The notes: a model not told the origin generated them from the sequence alone. DNA of 64,000 nt from Solirubrobacter sp963848475 (GCA_963848475.1 CAWKDW010000014.1:682001-746000), one strand, 5' to 3'; numbered from the stretch's first letter, positions 52,001-62,029 are shown. Translations and numbers: made by a program.

Positions 52001-55000
52001 ATGGGCCAAGGGGACCGATGGGGGGACGCGCGCGACCGCCGCTTGCACGGGCGGCTGCTCGTCGTGCTGCTCGCCGCCCTCACGCTGGCCGCGGCTCTGC
52101 CGCCCGCGGCGGGCGCCTTGCGGGCGGTCTTCGTCGATTCCCATCAGCCGCTGGTCCTGCTCGGGCCGTCGGTCACCGGCGATCCGCGCGTCGGCGGGAC
52201 GCTGAGCTGCGATCGCGGTACCTGGGACGACTCGGACGCCGCGCCCTACGAGTACCGCTACATCTGGATGCACGACGAGTACGGCGAGCCGATCGAGGAC
52301 GCGCAGGCGAGTACGTACGTCGTCACCGCCGACGATGCCGGCCAGACGCTGGTGTGCGCGGTGATCGCGGTCAACGGCCGCGAGGACAACTACCGGTCCA
52401 CCGATCCGATCCTGGTCCGCGTGCCGGAGAACCGCTCCGCGCCGCGCATGACCGGCGACCCGCGGATCGGCGGCCTGCTGGGCTGCACGCGCGGCGTCTG
52501 GGACGATCGCGACCTCGCGCCGTACCCGACGGCCTTCGCCTGGACCCGCGACGGCGAGCTGATCGAAGGCGCCGAGACCGACACCTACGTCGTCACCGCG
52601 GACGATCTCGACACCGCGCTCTCGTGCGAGGTGACGGCGGCCGCCTTCGCGACGGCGAGCGCCACCACGTTCCCGAAGCCGCCGCAGAACCGGGTCCTGC
52701 CCGTGCTCGGCGGCGACCTGCGCATCGGCGGCGCCGTGACCTGCTCGCGCGGCGGCTGGGACGACGAGGGCCGGACCGCCTACCCGGTGACGTACCAGTG
52801 GCTGCGCGACGGCGAGCCGATCGAACTGGCCGCGCTCGCCGGCTACACGGTCGGGCTCCTCGACGCCGGACATGAGCTCTCCTGCCGCGTCGTCGCCGCC
52901 GGTCTGAGCAGCGCCGAGACGCTCCCGCTGACCCCGCGCGAGCCCTCGAGCCGCAACGCACCGCGGGTGAGCGGCGACCTGCGGCTCGGCCACACGCTGA
53001 CCTGCGACCCGGGCGCGTGGGACGCCGACTATCCGTTCGAGTACGCCTGGCTGCGCGACGGCGTGCAGATCGCCACCGGCGCGACGCACGTCAATGTCGC
53101 CGCCGATCTCGGCGTGCTCGTGCAGTGCCGCGTCAGCGCGCACGGGCGGACGACCGTCACCAGCACCGGCGTCTACCCGACCGCCCCCGAGGTCCGTTCG
53201 CTGCCGTCGCTGACCGGCGACGCGCGGCTCGGGCGGACGCTGACCTGCGGCAGCGGCGACTGGGACGACAGCTACGCCTACACCTACGAGTGGCTGCGCG
53301 ACGGCGCGTCCGCCGCCACCGGGCCGACCTATGCGCTGGCCGTGGCCGACGTCGGGCACGAGGTCGCCTGCCGCGTGCGCGCGGCGGGGCTGACAAGCGC
53401 CGACTCGCGCGCCGTCGTCGCCCCGCAGCCGCGCGCGCTGGCCGCTCCCGCGATCTCCGGCGACCCGCGCGTGGGCCAGACGCTGACCTGTGGGCGCGGG
53501 ACCTGGGACGACCCGGCGACGCCATACGCCGTGACCTACGCCTGGTTCCGCGGCGACGGCACGCCGCTCGGCGCGGGCGCCACCCGGACGGTCGTCAACG
53601 GCGACACGGTGCTGTTCTGCCGCGTGACGGCGGCTGGCCTCGTCATCGCGAGCTCCGCGAACGTGACCGTCTCCGACCCCGCCGGCGGGGCTGTGCCCGA
53701 GAACCGCTCCGCGCCGGTGCTGACCGGGACGCCGCGCCTGCGCGGCACGCTCGACTGCGCTCCCGGCAGCTGGGCCGGCGCCTCGTCCTTCAGCTACCGC
53801 TGGCTGCGCGACGGCGCGGCGGTCGGGACGCAGACGTCCTACGTCGTCGTGGCCGCCGATGTCGGCCACGGGCTGCGCTGCGAGGTGCAGTCCGGCACGA
53901 CGGTCGCCCTGAGCCAGACCGTGACGCCCACCGCCCCCGCCGTGCTCAACGCGCCCGACGTCAGCGGCGACCCGCGCGTCCGGCGCACCCTGCGCTGCTC
54001 CTCCGGCAGCTGGGACGGCCCGTACGCGTTCACCTACCAGTGGCTGCGCGGTGCGACCCAGATCGCGACGGGCGACGCGCTCGTGCTCGGCGCCGCGGAC
54101 GTGGGCCAGCCGATCGCCTGCCGCGTCCAGGCCGACGGGCTGACCGTCGCCACCTCCGCGGCCGTCACGGTTCGCGCGCCGCGCAACCTCGTGGCGCCGA
54201 GCGTGGGCGGCGATCCGCGGATCGGCCGCACACTGACCTGCGACCCGGGCGGCTGGGACGACCTCGCCGAGGATCGCTACGCGATCGCCTACCGCTGGTT
54301 CCGCGACGGGCTCCCGCTCGCCGGCGAGACCGCTCCGACCCACGCCGTCGTCGCTGCCGACCTCACGAAGCCGCTGACCTGCGAGGCGCGTGCCGAGACC
54401 TCGACGGCCGTCAGCTCCGCCGGCGTCGTCGCGGCGGCGCCCGCGAACCGGCTCCCGCCGGCGCTGAGCGGTACGGGCCGGCTCGGCTCGGTCCTCACCT
54501 GCGGCGACGGCGAGTGGGACGGCTCGTACCCGATCACGCGCCGCTGGCTGCGCGACGTCGCCCCGATCGCCGGCGAGACCGGCATGACCTACACGGTCCG
54601 CGTCGCCGACCTCGGCGAACCGCTGTACTGCGAGACGACCGCGGCGGGCCTGACCGCGGCCAGTTCGACGGCGCTGACGCCCTCGGAGCCGGCGCTGGTG
54701 CACGCCCCGCAGATCGAAGGCGACCACCGGATCGGCACGACCCTGACCTGCACGCGCGGCGAGTGGGACGACACCGCGGCCGCGCGCTACGCCGTCAGCT
54801 ACCGCTGGCTGCGCGACGGGGCGCCGGCCGGGACGCTGCCGACGCTCGCCGTCACGGCCGCCGACGCCACGCACGCGTTCGTCTGCGAGGTCACCGCGGA
54901 GGGCCGCACGGTCGCGGCCACACCCGAGGTCACCGTCGACGAGCCGGGCGTGCTGACGCCACCCCGGGTCATGGGCTCACCGCAGTTGCGCGGCGAGCTC

Positions 55001-56590
55001 GAATGCGCCCGCGGCACCTGGGATGACACGGCGGCCGCGCGCTACGCCGTCACGTACCAGTGGTACCGCGACGACGTCGCGATCGGAGGCGCGACCTCGC
55101 CGACGCGCCAGCTGGGCCGTGGCGATCTCAAGGGCGTCTTCAGCTGCAGCGTGACCGCCGAGGGGCTGACGGAGGAGCGCTCGGACGCCGTCGAGGTCCC
55201 GGAGCCCGAGATCGTCGGCAGCTGGCCCAGCGTCGACGGGCAGGCCTATGTCGGTCGCCAGGTCCTCTGCGATCGCGGCGAGTGGAATGACCGCGAGGGT
55301 CTGCGCTACGCCGTCAGCTTCCGCTGGGAGCGCGACAGCGAGGGCTGGAGGCCGATCGCGGGCGCCGACGGCGAGTCCTACACCGTCACGGGCAACGACG
55401 TCGATCGCGGCCTGCGCTGCGTCGTCACCGCCGAGGGGGAGTGGACGGTCGCCGGCTATCAGACCTACGGCAACTGGCAGCCGGTGGAGACGGCGATCAG
55501 CGCGCTCGACGACTCCGTCGCGCCCGGCGCCGCCAACGGCTACCGCCTGACCCTGACCAACCCCGCGACCAACGACGCCGTGCTGCGCTACGCCTACATC
55601 AACCTGCCCGCGGGCTTCACCTACACGCCCGGTTCCACCACCGGCGCGACGACGGCCGACCCCACGGTCAGCGTCTATTCCGGCGCCCAGTACCTGCAAT
55701 TCAATCAGGGCCTGCTCGTGCCCGCGGGCGGCGAGATCACGATCGCGATCGCGGTCAAGGCGAGCAGCGTCGTCGGCGACCACTACGCGTCGGGCGGCGG
55801 CCAGACGCCGGGCTACAGCCCGTGGGTCAACGGAACGACCGGCGCGCACATCGCGACCGAGTTGCCGTTCGACGTCGCGACCTGCACGATCTCCGGCACG
55901 GCGGGCGACGACGTTCTGACCGGCACGGCCGGCGACGACGTGATCTGCGGTCTGGCCGGCAACGACGTGCTGCGCGGCGCCGGCGGCAACGACGTGCTCG
56001 TCGGCGGCGACGGCGACGACCGCCTCGACGGCGGCGACGGCGACGACACGCTGCTCGGCGGCCGGGGCGACGACATCGTCCTCGCCGGCGCCGGCGCGGA
56101 CGTGATGCGCGGCGGCGGCGGCCTCGACACCGTCAACTACAGCGCGCGGACGACGCCCGTGCGGATCACGCTCGGCGGCGATGACGGCATCGACGACGAC
56201 AACGCCGTGGTCGCGCACGACGACGGCACCTACGTCCGCGTCGACGACGACGGCGACGGCGAGATCGACGACGACGATCCGATCGAGACCCGCGAGGGCG
56301 ACGATGTCGGCGGCGACTTCGAGATCGTCCGCGGCGGTCGCGGCGACGACTTCATCGTCGGCAGCTTCAGCGACGAGGAGATCTACGGCGGCGCGGGCCG
56401 GGACTTCATCGATCCCCAGGCCGGGTCGAACCTGGTCGACGGCGGTGACGGCGACGATCGCCTGCTGTCCGGGTGGAACGCGCACGAGCGCATGTTCTGC
56501 GGCGCCGGCAACGATCTCTATCGCGCTGACGTCGACGAGGATCTCGTCGTCGGGTGCGAGATCTACTGGAACAGCGAAGGCGTCGGTTAG
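52001..56590 (+). CDS. Giant secreted surface protein: 13 Ig-like repeats, DUF11-like domain, RTX calcium-binding tail
   Basis: 1529 residues. A signal peptide (about 18-40: RLLVVLLAALTLAAALPPAAG) precedes 13 tandem repeats (about 55-1160) averaging 85 residues. Each begins like SGDPRxGxTLTCxxGxWDD, continues with YxWLRDG and closes LxCxVTA, so each carries a Cys pair able to form an Ig disulfide. A DUF11-like beta domain (about 1170-1300: YRLTLTNPATND, INLPAGFTYTPGS) follows, then GGxGxDxL nonapeptides (about 1303-1500: GTAGDDVLTGTAGDD, GGDGDDRLDGGDGDDTLLGG). No sortase motif or C-terminal TM is seen. A Ca-stabilised adhesin or surface-layer role is inference. Confidence 0.9.
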   Translation: MGQGDRWGDARDRRLHGRLLVVLLAALTLAAALPPAAGALRAVFVDSHQPLVLLGPSVTGDPRVGGTLSCDRGTWDDSDAAPYEYRYIWMHDEYGEPIEDAQASTYVVTADDAGQTLVCAVIAVNGREDNYRSTDPILVRVPENRSAPRMTGDPRIGGLLGCTRGVWDDRDLAPYPTAFAWTRDGELIEGAETDTYVVTADDLDTALSCEVTAAAFATASATTFPKPPQNRVLPVLGGDLRIGGAVTCSRGGWDDEGRTAYPVTYQWLRDGEPIELAALAGYTVGLLDAGHELSCRVVAAGLSSAETLPLTPREPSSRNAPRVSGDLRLGHTLTCDPGAWDADYPFEYAWLRDGVQIATGATHVNVAADLGVLVQCRVSAHGRTTVTSTGVYPTAPEVRSLPSLTGDARLGRTLTCGSGDWDDSYAYTYEWLRDGASAATGPTYALAVADVGHEVACRVRAAGLTSADSRAVVAPQPRALAAPAISGDPRVGQTLTCGRGTWDDPATPYAVTYAWFRGDGTPLGAGATRTVVNGDTVLFCRVTAAGLVIASSANVTVSDPAGGAVPENRSAPVLTGTPRLRGTLDCAPGSWAGASSFSYRWLRDGAAVGTQTSYVVVAADVGHGLRCEVQSGTTVALSQTVTPTAPAVLNAPDVSGDPRVRRTLRCSSGSWDGPYAFTYQWLRGATQIATGDALVLGAADVGQPIACRVQADGLTVATSAAVTVRAPRNLVAPSVGGDPRIGRTLTCDPGGWDDLAEDRYAIAYRWFRDGLPLAGETAPTHAVVAADLTKPLTCEARAETSTAVSSAGVVAAAPANRLPPALSGTGRLGSVLTCGDGEWDGSYPITRRWLRDVAPIAGETGMTYTVRVADLGEPLYCETTAAGLTAASSTALTPSEPALVHAPQIEGDHRIGTTLTCTRGEWDDTAAARYAVSYRWLRDGAPAGTLPTLAVTAADATHAFVCEVTAEGRTVAATPEVTVDEPGVLTPPRVMGSPQLRGELECARGTWDDTAAARYAVTYQWYRDDVAIGGATSPTRQLGRGDLKGVFSCSVTAEGLTEERSDAVEVPEPEIVGSWPSVDGQAYVGRQVLCDRGEWNDREGLRYAVSFRWERDSEGWRPIAGADGESYTVTGNDVDRGLRCVVTAEGEWTVAGYQTYGNWQPVETAISALDDSVAPGAANGYRLTLTNPATNDAVLRYAYINLPAGFTYTPGSTTGATTADPTVSVYSGAQYLQFNQGLLVPAGGEITIAIAVKASSVVGDHYASGGGQTPGYSPWVNGTTGAHIATELPFDVATCTISGTAGDDVLTGTAGDDVICGLAGNDVLRGAGGNDVLVGGDGDDRLDGGDGDDTLLGGRGDDIVLAGAGADVMRGGGGLDTVNYSARTTPVRITLGGDDGIDDDNAVVAHDDGTYVRVDDDGDGEIDDDDPIETREGDDVGGDFEIVRGGRGDDFIVGSFSDEEIYGGAGRDFIDPQAGSNLVDGGDGDDRLLSGWNAHERMFCGAGNDLYRADVDEDLVVGCEIYWNSEGVG

Positions 56591-57291
56591 GCCACGAGCG
56601 CGGTCCAGAGCTGCTCGTCGAACGTCTCCGGCAGCCGCTCGACGAGGTCGCGCACCCAGCGCTCGTACTTCTCCCGCCACAGCGCTTCAGCCTCGTGGGC
56701 GAGGCCGCCGGTGATCGCCTCGTGCAGCGCCTCGACCTCCGCGAGGATCCGCGGCAGCTTGTCGTCGAAGGTCATGTCCAGCGCGGCGATGAAGATCCGC
56801 ACCTGCCAGGTCAGCCGCTCGAATTCGCGCATCACGCGCGGCAGGCCCGAGCCGGCGATGATCGCCGTCTGGTACTCGAGATCTGCATCCGCGGCCTGGC
56901 GGGCCTTTCCTCGCTCGACCGCCGTGCGGAGCCGTTTGAGCGCCCGCTCGAGCGTCTCGTCGGGGACCCGGTGCTCGAGCATCAGCTTCTGCAGCGCAAG
57001 CGAGCCGAGCGAGGCCCGCAGCGCGTAGACCTCGAGCACGTCGAGCGCCCGGACCTCCGGGACGACGGCGCCGCGGTTGGGGATCACGTCGATCAGGCCG
57101 TCGCGCTCGAGTAGCCGCAGCGCGTCGCGGATCGGGCCGCGCGAGACGCCGAGCTGCTCGGCCAGCGGGATCTCCTTCAGCCGCTGGCCCGGTTTCACGC
57201 GGCCGTCGACGATCGCGTCGCGGAGCGCCTCGACGGCGACGTCGACGTTGGACGGCGCCGGTCCACGCGCGCTCAGGCCCAGCGCGGTCAT
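56587..57291 (-). CDS. GntR-family regulator, FCD (FadR) subfamily
   Basis: Regulator of 234 residues. The wHTH is ALRDAIVDGRVKPGQRLKEIPLAEQLGVSRGPIRDALRLLERDGLI; the all-helical FCD domain follows with VYALRASLGSLALQ, EYQTAIIAGSGLP and LAEVEALHEAI, in which D/H metal ligands can be partly recognised. Its start overlaps the stop of the FAD oxidoreductase by one base. A palindrome of FadR-family type (GATTGT-CA-ACAATC) lies upstream of the pair. It overlaps the giant gene end by 4 bp. Confidence 0.92.
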   Translation of the reverse strand: MTALGLSARGPAPSNVDVAVEALRDAIVDGRVKPGQRLKEIPLAEQLGVSRGPIRDALRLLERDGLIDVIPNRGAVVPEVRALDVLEVYALRASLGSLALQKLMLEHRVPDETLERALKRLRTAVERGKARQAADADLEYQTAIIAGSGLPRVMREFERLTWQVRIFIAALDMTFDDKLPRILAEVEALHEAITGGLAHEAEALWREKYERWVRDLVERLPETFDEQLWTALVA

Positions 57292-58451
57292 CAGACGATG
57301 TTGAGCTCGGGGCGCAGGTCGGAGCGCAGGAAGCGCTCGACGCCGAGCGGCGCGATGTCGGCGAACGGCTCGCGCCCCAGCACGAGGTCGCGCAGCAGCT
57401 CGCCGGTCGCGGGGCCCTGCAGGAAGCCGTGGCCGGAGAAGCCGGTGGCGTAGAGGAAGCGGCTGACGTCGCTCGCCTCGCCGATGATCGCGTTGTGGTC
57501 GGGGCTCATGTCGTACAGCCCCGCCCAGCCGCCCTGGATGCCGGCGGCCGCGACGCGCGGCGCGCGGTGCTCGGCGGCGGCGAGCAGCGCGGGGATCCAG
57601 TCATCGGTCGTCTCGATGTCGAAGCCCGGCGTCTCGGTGGGGTCCGACATGCCGAACAGCAGCCCCGGGCCTTCGCCGTGGAAGTAGAACGTCGAGGTGA
57701 AGTCGATCGTCAGCGGGATCCGCGGCGGGAGGTTGGTCATCGGCTCGGTGAACAGGAGCTGGCGACGCAGCCCCGAGACCGGCAGATCCACCCCGGCCAG
57801 CTCGCCGCAGCGCCGCGACCAGGCGCCGGCGGCGCAGATCACCGTGTCGGTGCGCACGCTGATGTCGCCGGCGTGGACGGCTTGGATCTGGTTGTCGCGC
57901 AGCTCGATCCGATCGACGGCGCAGCGCGTCTGCAGGTGCGCGCCGAACGCCCGCGCGGCGAACGCGTAGCCGCCGACCACGGCCTCCGGTGTCGCGTGAC
58001 CGTCCTGCGGCGAGTAGCTCGCGGCCAGCACGTCGCCGACTTCGAGCAGCGGGCAGATCTCGTGCGCCTCGGCCGCCGAGACCATCTGGGTCGGGATGCC
58101 GAGCTCGTTCTGCAGCGCGACACTGCCCGTGAACGCGTCGACGTCGGACTCGCGCGTGAGCAGGAACAGGTAGCCGACCTCGTGCAGGTCGATCTCCCAC
58201 CCTGGACGGCGGCCGAAGTCCTTGAACGCCGCCAGGCTGCGCTCGGCGATCCGGATGTTCAGCGGGTCCGAGAATTGCGTGCGGACCCCGCCGGCGGCCT
58301 TCGACGTCGAGCCGCTGCCGAGCTGCTCGCGCTCGAGCAGGACGACCTGCGCGCCGGCCTCGGCGAGGTGGAACGCGGCGCTGACGCCGACGACGCCGCC
58401 GCCGACGATCACGACGTCGGCCGAGGAAGGCACGGTGCGAGTGGTCGCCAT
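57291..58451 (-). CDS. FAD-dependent oxidoreductase, DAO/sarcosine oxidase beta-like
   Basis: Flavoprotein of 386 residues oxidising a secondary or D-amino acid or related amine. The FAD Rossmann motif is VVIVGGGVVGVSAAFHLAEAG, with EREQLGSGSTSKAAGGVRTQF next and the C-terminal FAD motif LYATGFSGHGFLQGPATG. The GGVRTQFSDP and DMSPDHNAIIGE blocks match the sarcosine/hydrogen-cyanide-synthase-like DAO group. It is first in an operon with the GntR regulator, which probably responds to its substrate. Frame intact. Confidence 0.91.
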   Translation of the reverse strand: MATTRTVPSSADVVIVGGGVVGVSAAFHLAEAGAQVVLLEREQLGSGSTSKAAGGVRTQFSDPLNIRIAERSLAAFKDFGRRPGWEIDLHEVGYLFLLTRESDVDAFTGSVALQNELGIPTQMVSAAEAHEICPLLEVGDVLAASYSPQDGHATPEAVVGGYAFAARAFGAHLQTRCAVDRIELRDNQIQAVHAGDISVRTDTVICAAGAWSRRCGELAGVDLPVSGLRRQLLFTEPMTNLPPRIPLTIDFTSTFYFHGEGPGLLFGMSDPTETPGFDIETTDDWIPALLAAAEHRAPRVAAAGIQGGWAGLYDMSPDHNAIIGEASDVSRFLYATGFSGHGFLQGPATGELLRDLVLGREPFADIAPLGVERFLRSDLRPELNIV

Positions 58452-58473
58452 GGCGTAGCCAGGCTGCCAGACT

Positions 58474-58494
58474 GATTGTAGATTGTCAACAATC
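58474..58494. promoter_or_regulatory. GntR/FCD operator upstream of the FAD oxidoreductase
   Basis: GATTGTCAACAATC (58481-58494) is a perfect 6-bp-arm palindrome with a CA centre, preceded by another GATTGT (58474-58479). The TTGTnnACAA core is the classical FadR-subfamily operator. The minus-strand TTGACA inside the palindrome could be the -35, so repressor binding would block transcription. Confidence 0.68.
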
Positions 58495-58630
58495 CCGTAG
58501 GATCGGGGGTGGCAAGGGCGCGCCGTCGCGCACCGGTCGGGTCAGTGGTCAATTACCCCCGTCATAGGGGGCTGAGCGGGCACGTCGGCGTGTTGCCGGC
58601 CGCTCTCGACAGGGTCGGGGTGCGGTTCGG

Positions 58631-60259
58631 CTAATTGCTGGGCTGGTAGGCGCCGAAGACCTCGCGCAGCGCGCCGCAGACCTCGCCGACGGAGGCGCGG
58701 TCCTTGAGCGCCTGGCGGATCGGGGGCAGCAGGTTCTCGCTGCCCTCGGCCGCTGCCTTGAGCTCCTTGAGGCGCCGCTGCGTGACGTCCTGGTCGCGGT
58801 TGGCCTTGAACGGCCTTCAGGCGCGCGAGCTGGTCGCGCTCGGACTCCGGGTCGACGGAGAGGATCTCCTCGACCTCGGCGGCGTCCTCGACGAACTCGT
58901 TGACGCCGACCACGACGTCCTGGTTGAGGCGGTAGCGCTCGTGGTAGCCGAAGGCCGATTCCTCGATCTCGTTCTTGATGAACTCGATCGCCTCGACCGA
59001 GCCGCCCTGCTCGTCGATCGCTCGATCAGCGTCCAGGCGCGCTTCTCGATCTCGGCGGTCAGCGACTCGACGTAGTAGGAGCCGGCGAACGGGTCGACCG
59101 TGTCGGTCGCGCCCGACTCGAACGCGATCACCTGCTGCGTTCGCAGCGCGAGCTTGGCGGCGCGCTCGGACGGGAGCGCGAGCGCCTCGTCGAAGCCGTT
59201 GGTGTGCAGCGACTGCGTGCCGCCGCAGACCGCCGCGAAGCCCTGGAGCGCGACGCGGACGATGTTGTTCATCGGCTGCTGCGCGGTCAGCGTCACGCCG
59301 CCGGTCTGCGTGTGGAAGCGCAGCATCAGCGACTGCGCGGATCCTGCGCGCCGAAGCGCTCCTTCATCGCGTGCGCCCACATGTTCCGGGCGGCGCGGAA
59401 CTTCGCGACCTCCTGGAAGACGTTGTTGTGGCCGTTGAAGAAGAACGCCAGCCGCGGCGCGAAGTCGTCGACCTTCAGGCCCGCGTCGAGCGCCGCCTGC
59501 ACGTACGCCATGCCGGAGGCGAGCGTGAACGCGACCTCCTGGACCGCCGACGCCCCCTTCTCGCGGAAGTGGTAGCCGGAGATCGAGACCGTGTTCCACT
59601 TCGGGATGTTCGTCTTGCAGTAGGCGAACAGGTCCGTCGTGAGCCGCATGCTCGGCTCGGGCGGGTAGATGAAGTTCCCGCGGGCGATGTACTCCTTGAG
59701 GATGTCGTTCTGCACGGTCCCCTTGAGGACCTTCGACTCCACGCCCTGCTCCTCCGCCACCAGTTCGTAGAGCAGCAGCAGCACCGCGGCGGGCGCGTTG
59801 ATCGTCATCGACACGCTCACCTCGTCGAGCGGGATCCCGTCGAACGCGGTGCGCATGTCATCGAGCGTGTCGATCGCCACCCCGGTCCGGCCGACCTCGC
59901 CGAGCGACCGTGGGTCGTCGCTGTCGAGCCCCAGCTGCGTCGGCAGATCGAAGGCCATGCTCAGACCCGTCGAGCCGTGCGCGAGCAGGTACTTGTAGCG
60001 CTCGTTGGACTCCTTCGCCGACGCGTAGCCCGCGTACTGGCGCATCGTCCAACGGCCGCTTGCGGTACATCTCCGCATGCACGCCACGCGTGTACGGAAA
60101 CTCCCCGGGCCGCCCCAGATCGAGGTCCGCCGGCAGGTCCGCGCTCGTGTACAGCGTCTTGACCTCGATGCCCGAATCCGTGAACCGGCGCGGATCATCG
60201 GGGCCGACGACCGGCGCCACGGAGAGATCCGTCGCCGCGTCCTTGTCCTCGATGGCCAT
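58631..60259 (-). CDS. Methylmalonyl-CoA mutase-type large subunit without B12 domain, four frameshifts
   Basis: Acyl-CoA mutase substrate-binding chain of 543 codons. It reads IEVKTLYTSADLP, then WTMRQYAGYASAKESNERYKYLLAHGSTGLSMAFDLPTQLG (in pieces), VSMTINAPAAVLLLLYELVAEEQG, KGTVQNDILKEYIARGNFIYPP, VSISGYHFREKGASAVQE, then RFHTQTGGVTLTAQQP, GGTQSLHTNGFDEALALPSE and finally VNEFVEDAAEVEEIL to TAG at 58631. Breaks lie near 60045, 59340, 59020 and 58815. There is no C-terminal DxHxxG cobalamin motif, so a separate small subunit must supply it. Isobutyryl-CoA mutase or methylmalonyl-CoA mutase are both possible. Confidence 0.88.
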
Positions 60260-60289
60260 GGCGTCAGGTTACGCGAGCGAACACGACCC

Positions 60290-61964
60290 TCATCCGATCA
60301 TCTCCCTCGCGGCGCCGCCCGGGCGGAACATCGGCAGGCAGTTGGCCTCGGGGGCGATGCGGACGTGCAGGAGCGCCGGGCCCGGCTCCGCGAGCGTCTC
60401 GGCGAGCGCGTCCTCGACCTCCTCGCCATCGCCGATCGAGCGCACCGACCAGCCGAAGGCGCGGGCCAGGAGCTCCCAGTCGGGGCTCGCGCCGAGATCG
60501 ACCGCCGTCCGGCGGCCGCCCCAGAACAGGTCCTGCTGCTGGCGGACCATCCCGAGCGAGGCGTTGTCGAGCAGCAGGACCTTGACCGGCAGCTGCTCCT
60601 CGACCGCGGTCGCGAGCTCCTGCACGTTCATCAGGAAGGAGCCCTCGCCGGAGACGCAGACGACCGTCGCGTCGGGACACGCGGCCTGGGCGCCCAGCGC
60701 GGCCGGGAGGCCGAAGCCCATCGTCCCCAGCCCGCCGGAGGTGATCCAGCGGCGCGGCGACTCGAAGCGCAGCCGGCCGGCGGCCCACATCTGGTGCTGG
60801 CCGACGTCGGTCGTGACGATCGCGTCGCCGAGCACGTCGGCGAGCGAGTCGAGCGCGAACTCGGGGGCGACACAGCCGTCCTCCGCCGGCTCGGGCGCGC
60901 GCAGCGGATGCTGCGCCTGCCAGCCGCGGATCCGGTGCCACCATTCCGCCAGCCGTCTCGGATCGGTCTCGAGCTTCGCGTACGCGTCGCAGAGCGCCTC
61001 GAGCGCCAGCTTCGCGTCACCCACGACCGGCACGTGGACCGAGACGATCTTGCCGATCTCGCTCGGGTCGACGTCGATGTGCACGATCTTCGCGTCGCGC
61101 GCGAACTCGTCGATCGCGCCCGTCACGCGGTCGTCGAAGCGGGCGCCGATGGCGACGATCAGGTCGGCCTCGTCCATCGCCCAGTTGGCGACGCGCGTCC
61201 CGTGCATGCCGAGCATCCCGAGCCACTGGGGATCGGAGGCGCCGATCGCGCCGAGCGCCATCAGCGTCGTGGTCACGGGTGCACCAGTCAAAGCGGCGAG
61301 CATCCGCAGCTCCTCGGCGGCGTCCGCGTTGACGACGCCGCCGCCGGCGTACAGCACGGGCCGCCGCGCGGCCGCGAGCGCGTCCGCCGCCCGCCGGACC
61401 TGGCGCCCGTTGGGCCGCTCCCGCGGCCGGTAGCCGGGCAGGTACGGCTCGTGCGTCTCGTCGCGCGCGGGGGCCGAGGCGATGTCGGTCGGCAGATCGA
61501 TCAGCACCGGCCCGGGACGCCCGCTGGAGGCGATCCGGAGCCCGTCGACGACCGCCTGGGCGATGTCGTCCGGCGCGCTCGACCGCGATCGAGTGCTTGA
61601 CGATCGGCTGCGTGATCCCGATCACGTCCGCCTCCTGGAAGGCGTTCGTGCCGCGCAGCGTCGTCTTGACCTGGCCGGTGATGAACAGCGTGGGAACCGA
61701 GTCCATCTGGGCGTCGGCGATCGCGGTGACGAGGTTGGTCGCCCCCGGCCCGCTGGTCGCGATCGCGACGCCGACGCGGCCGGTCGAGCGGGCGTAGCCC
61801 TCGGCGGCGTGCCCGGCGGCTGCCTCGTGGCGCATCAGGACGTGGCGGATCGGGCTGTCGTGGAGGGCGTCGTAGATCGGCAGGCAGGCCCCACCGGGGA
61901 TGCCGAAGACGGTGTCGACGCCGGCGCGCTCGAGCGCGCGGATCAGGGCGTCTGCGCCGCGCAT
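60290..61964 (-). CDS. ilvB: Acetolactate synthase large subunit, frameshifted near 61580
   Basis: ThDP enzyme for the first common step of branched-chain amino-acid synthesis. About 558 residues. The catalytic Glu47 is in LMRHEAAAGHAAEGYARSTG, followed by GPGATNLVTAIADAQMDS, ITGQVKTTLRGTNAFQEADVIGITQP; after one indel it continues IDLPTDIAS, IGARFDDRVTG, HIDVDPSEIGK, GLGTMGFGLPAALGA and the ThDP motif SGEGSFLMNVQEL. The GEGS (not GDGS) variant is slightly unusual. No ilvN follows; the mutase gene does, 30 bp away. A Leu-rich leader frame overlaps its start. Confidence 0.92.
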
Positions 61965-62029
61965 TTGCGCTGATGATGAGTCGCGAGGGTGAGGTCGGTG
62001 GTGAGTACGCGAAGACGGAGAAGGCTCAT
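61943..62029 (-). CDS. Leu/Thr-rich leader peptide overlapping ilvB (putative attenuator)
   Basis: A 28-codon frame from ATG 62029: MSLLRLRVLTTDLTLATHHQ then RKCAAQTP. Five of the first thirteen residues are Leu, with Val and Thr nearby. A GGAG Shine-Dalgarno lies exactly 6 nt before its ATG, whereas ilvB itself (ATG 61964) has no visible one. The leader stop (61943-61945) falls 22 nt inside ilvB, so ilvB translation may depend on ribosomes finishing or stalling on this leader. Branched-chain leader peptides are well known from ilv operons. Confidence 0.65.
   Translation of the reverse strand: MSLLRLRVLTTDLTLATHHQRKCAAQTP

Noticed and set aside
51995..54874. 959-codon minus-strand frame under the Ig-repeat gene
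   Set aside because: Antisense of a repetitive coding sequence; no domain or start context.
52168..55480. Regularly spaced ~255-bp similar units that could suggest a DNA repeat array or CRISPR-like structure
   Set aside because: The units are diverged protein repeats within one open frame; spacing and variation follow codons.
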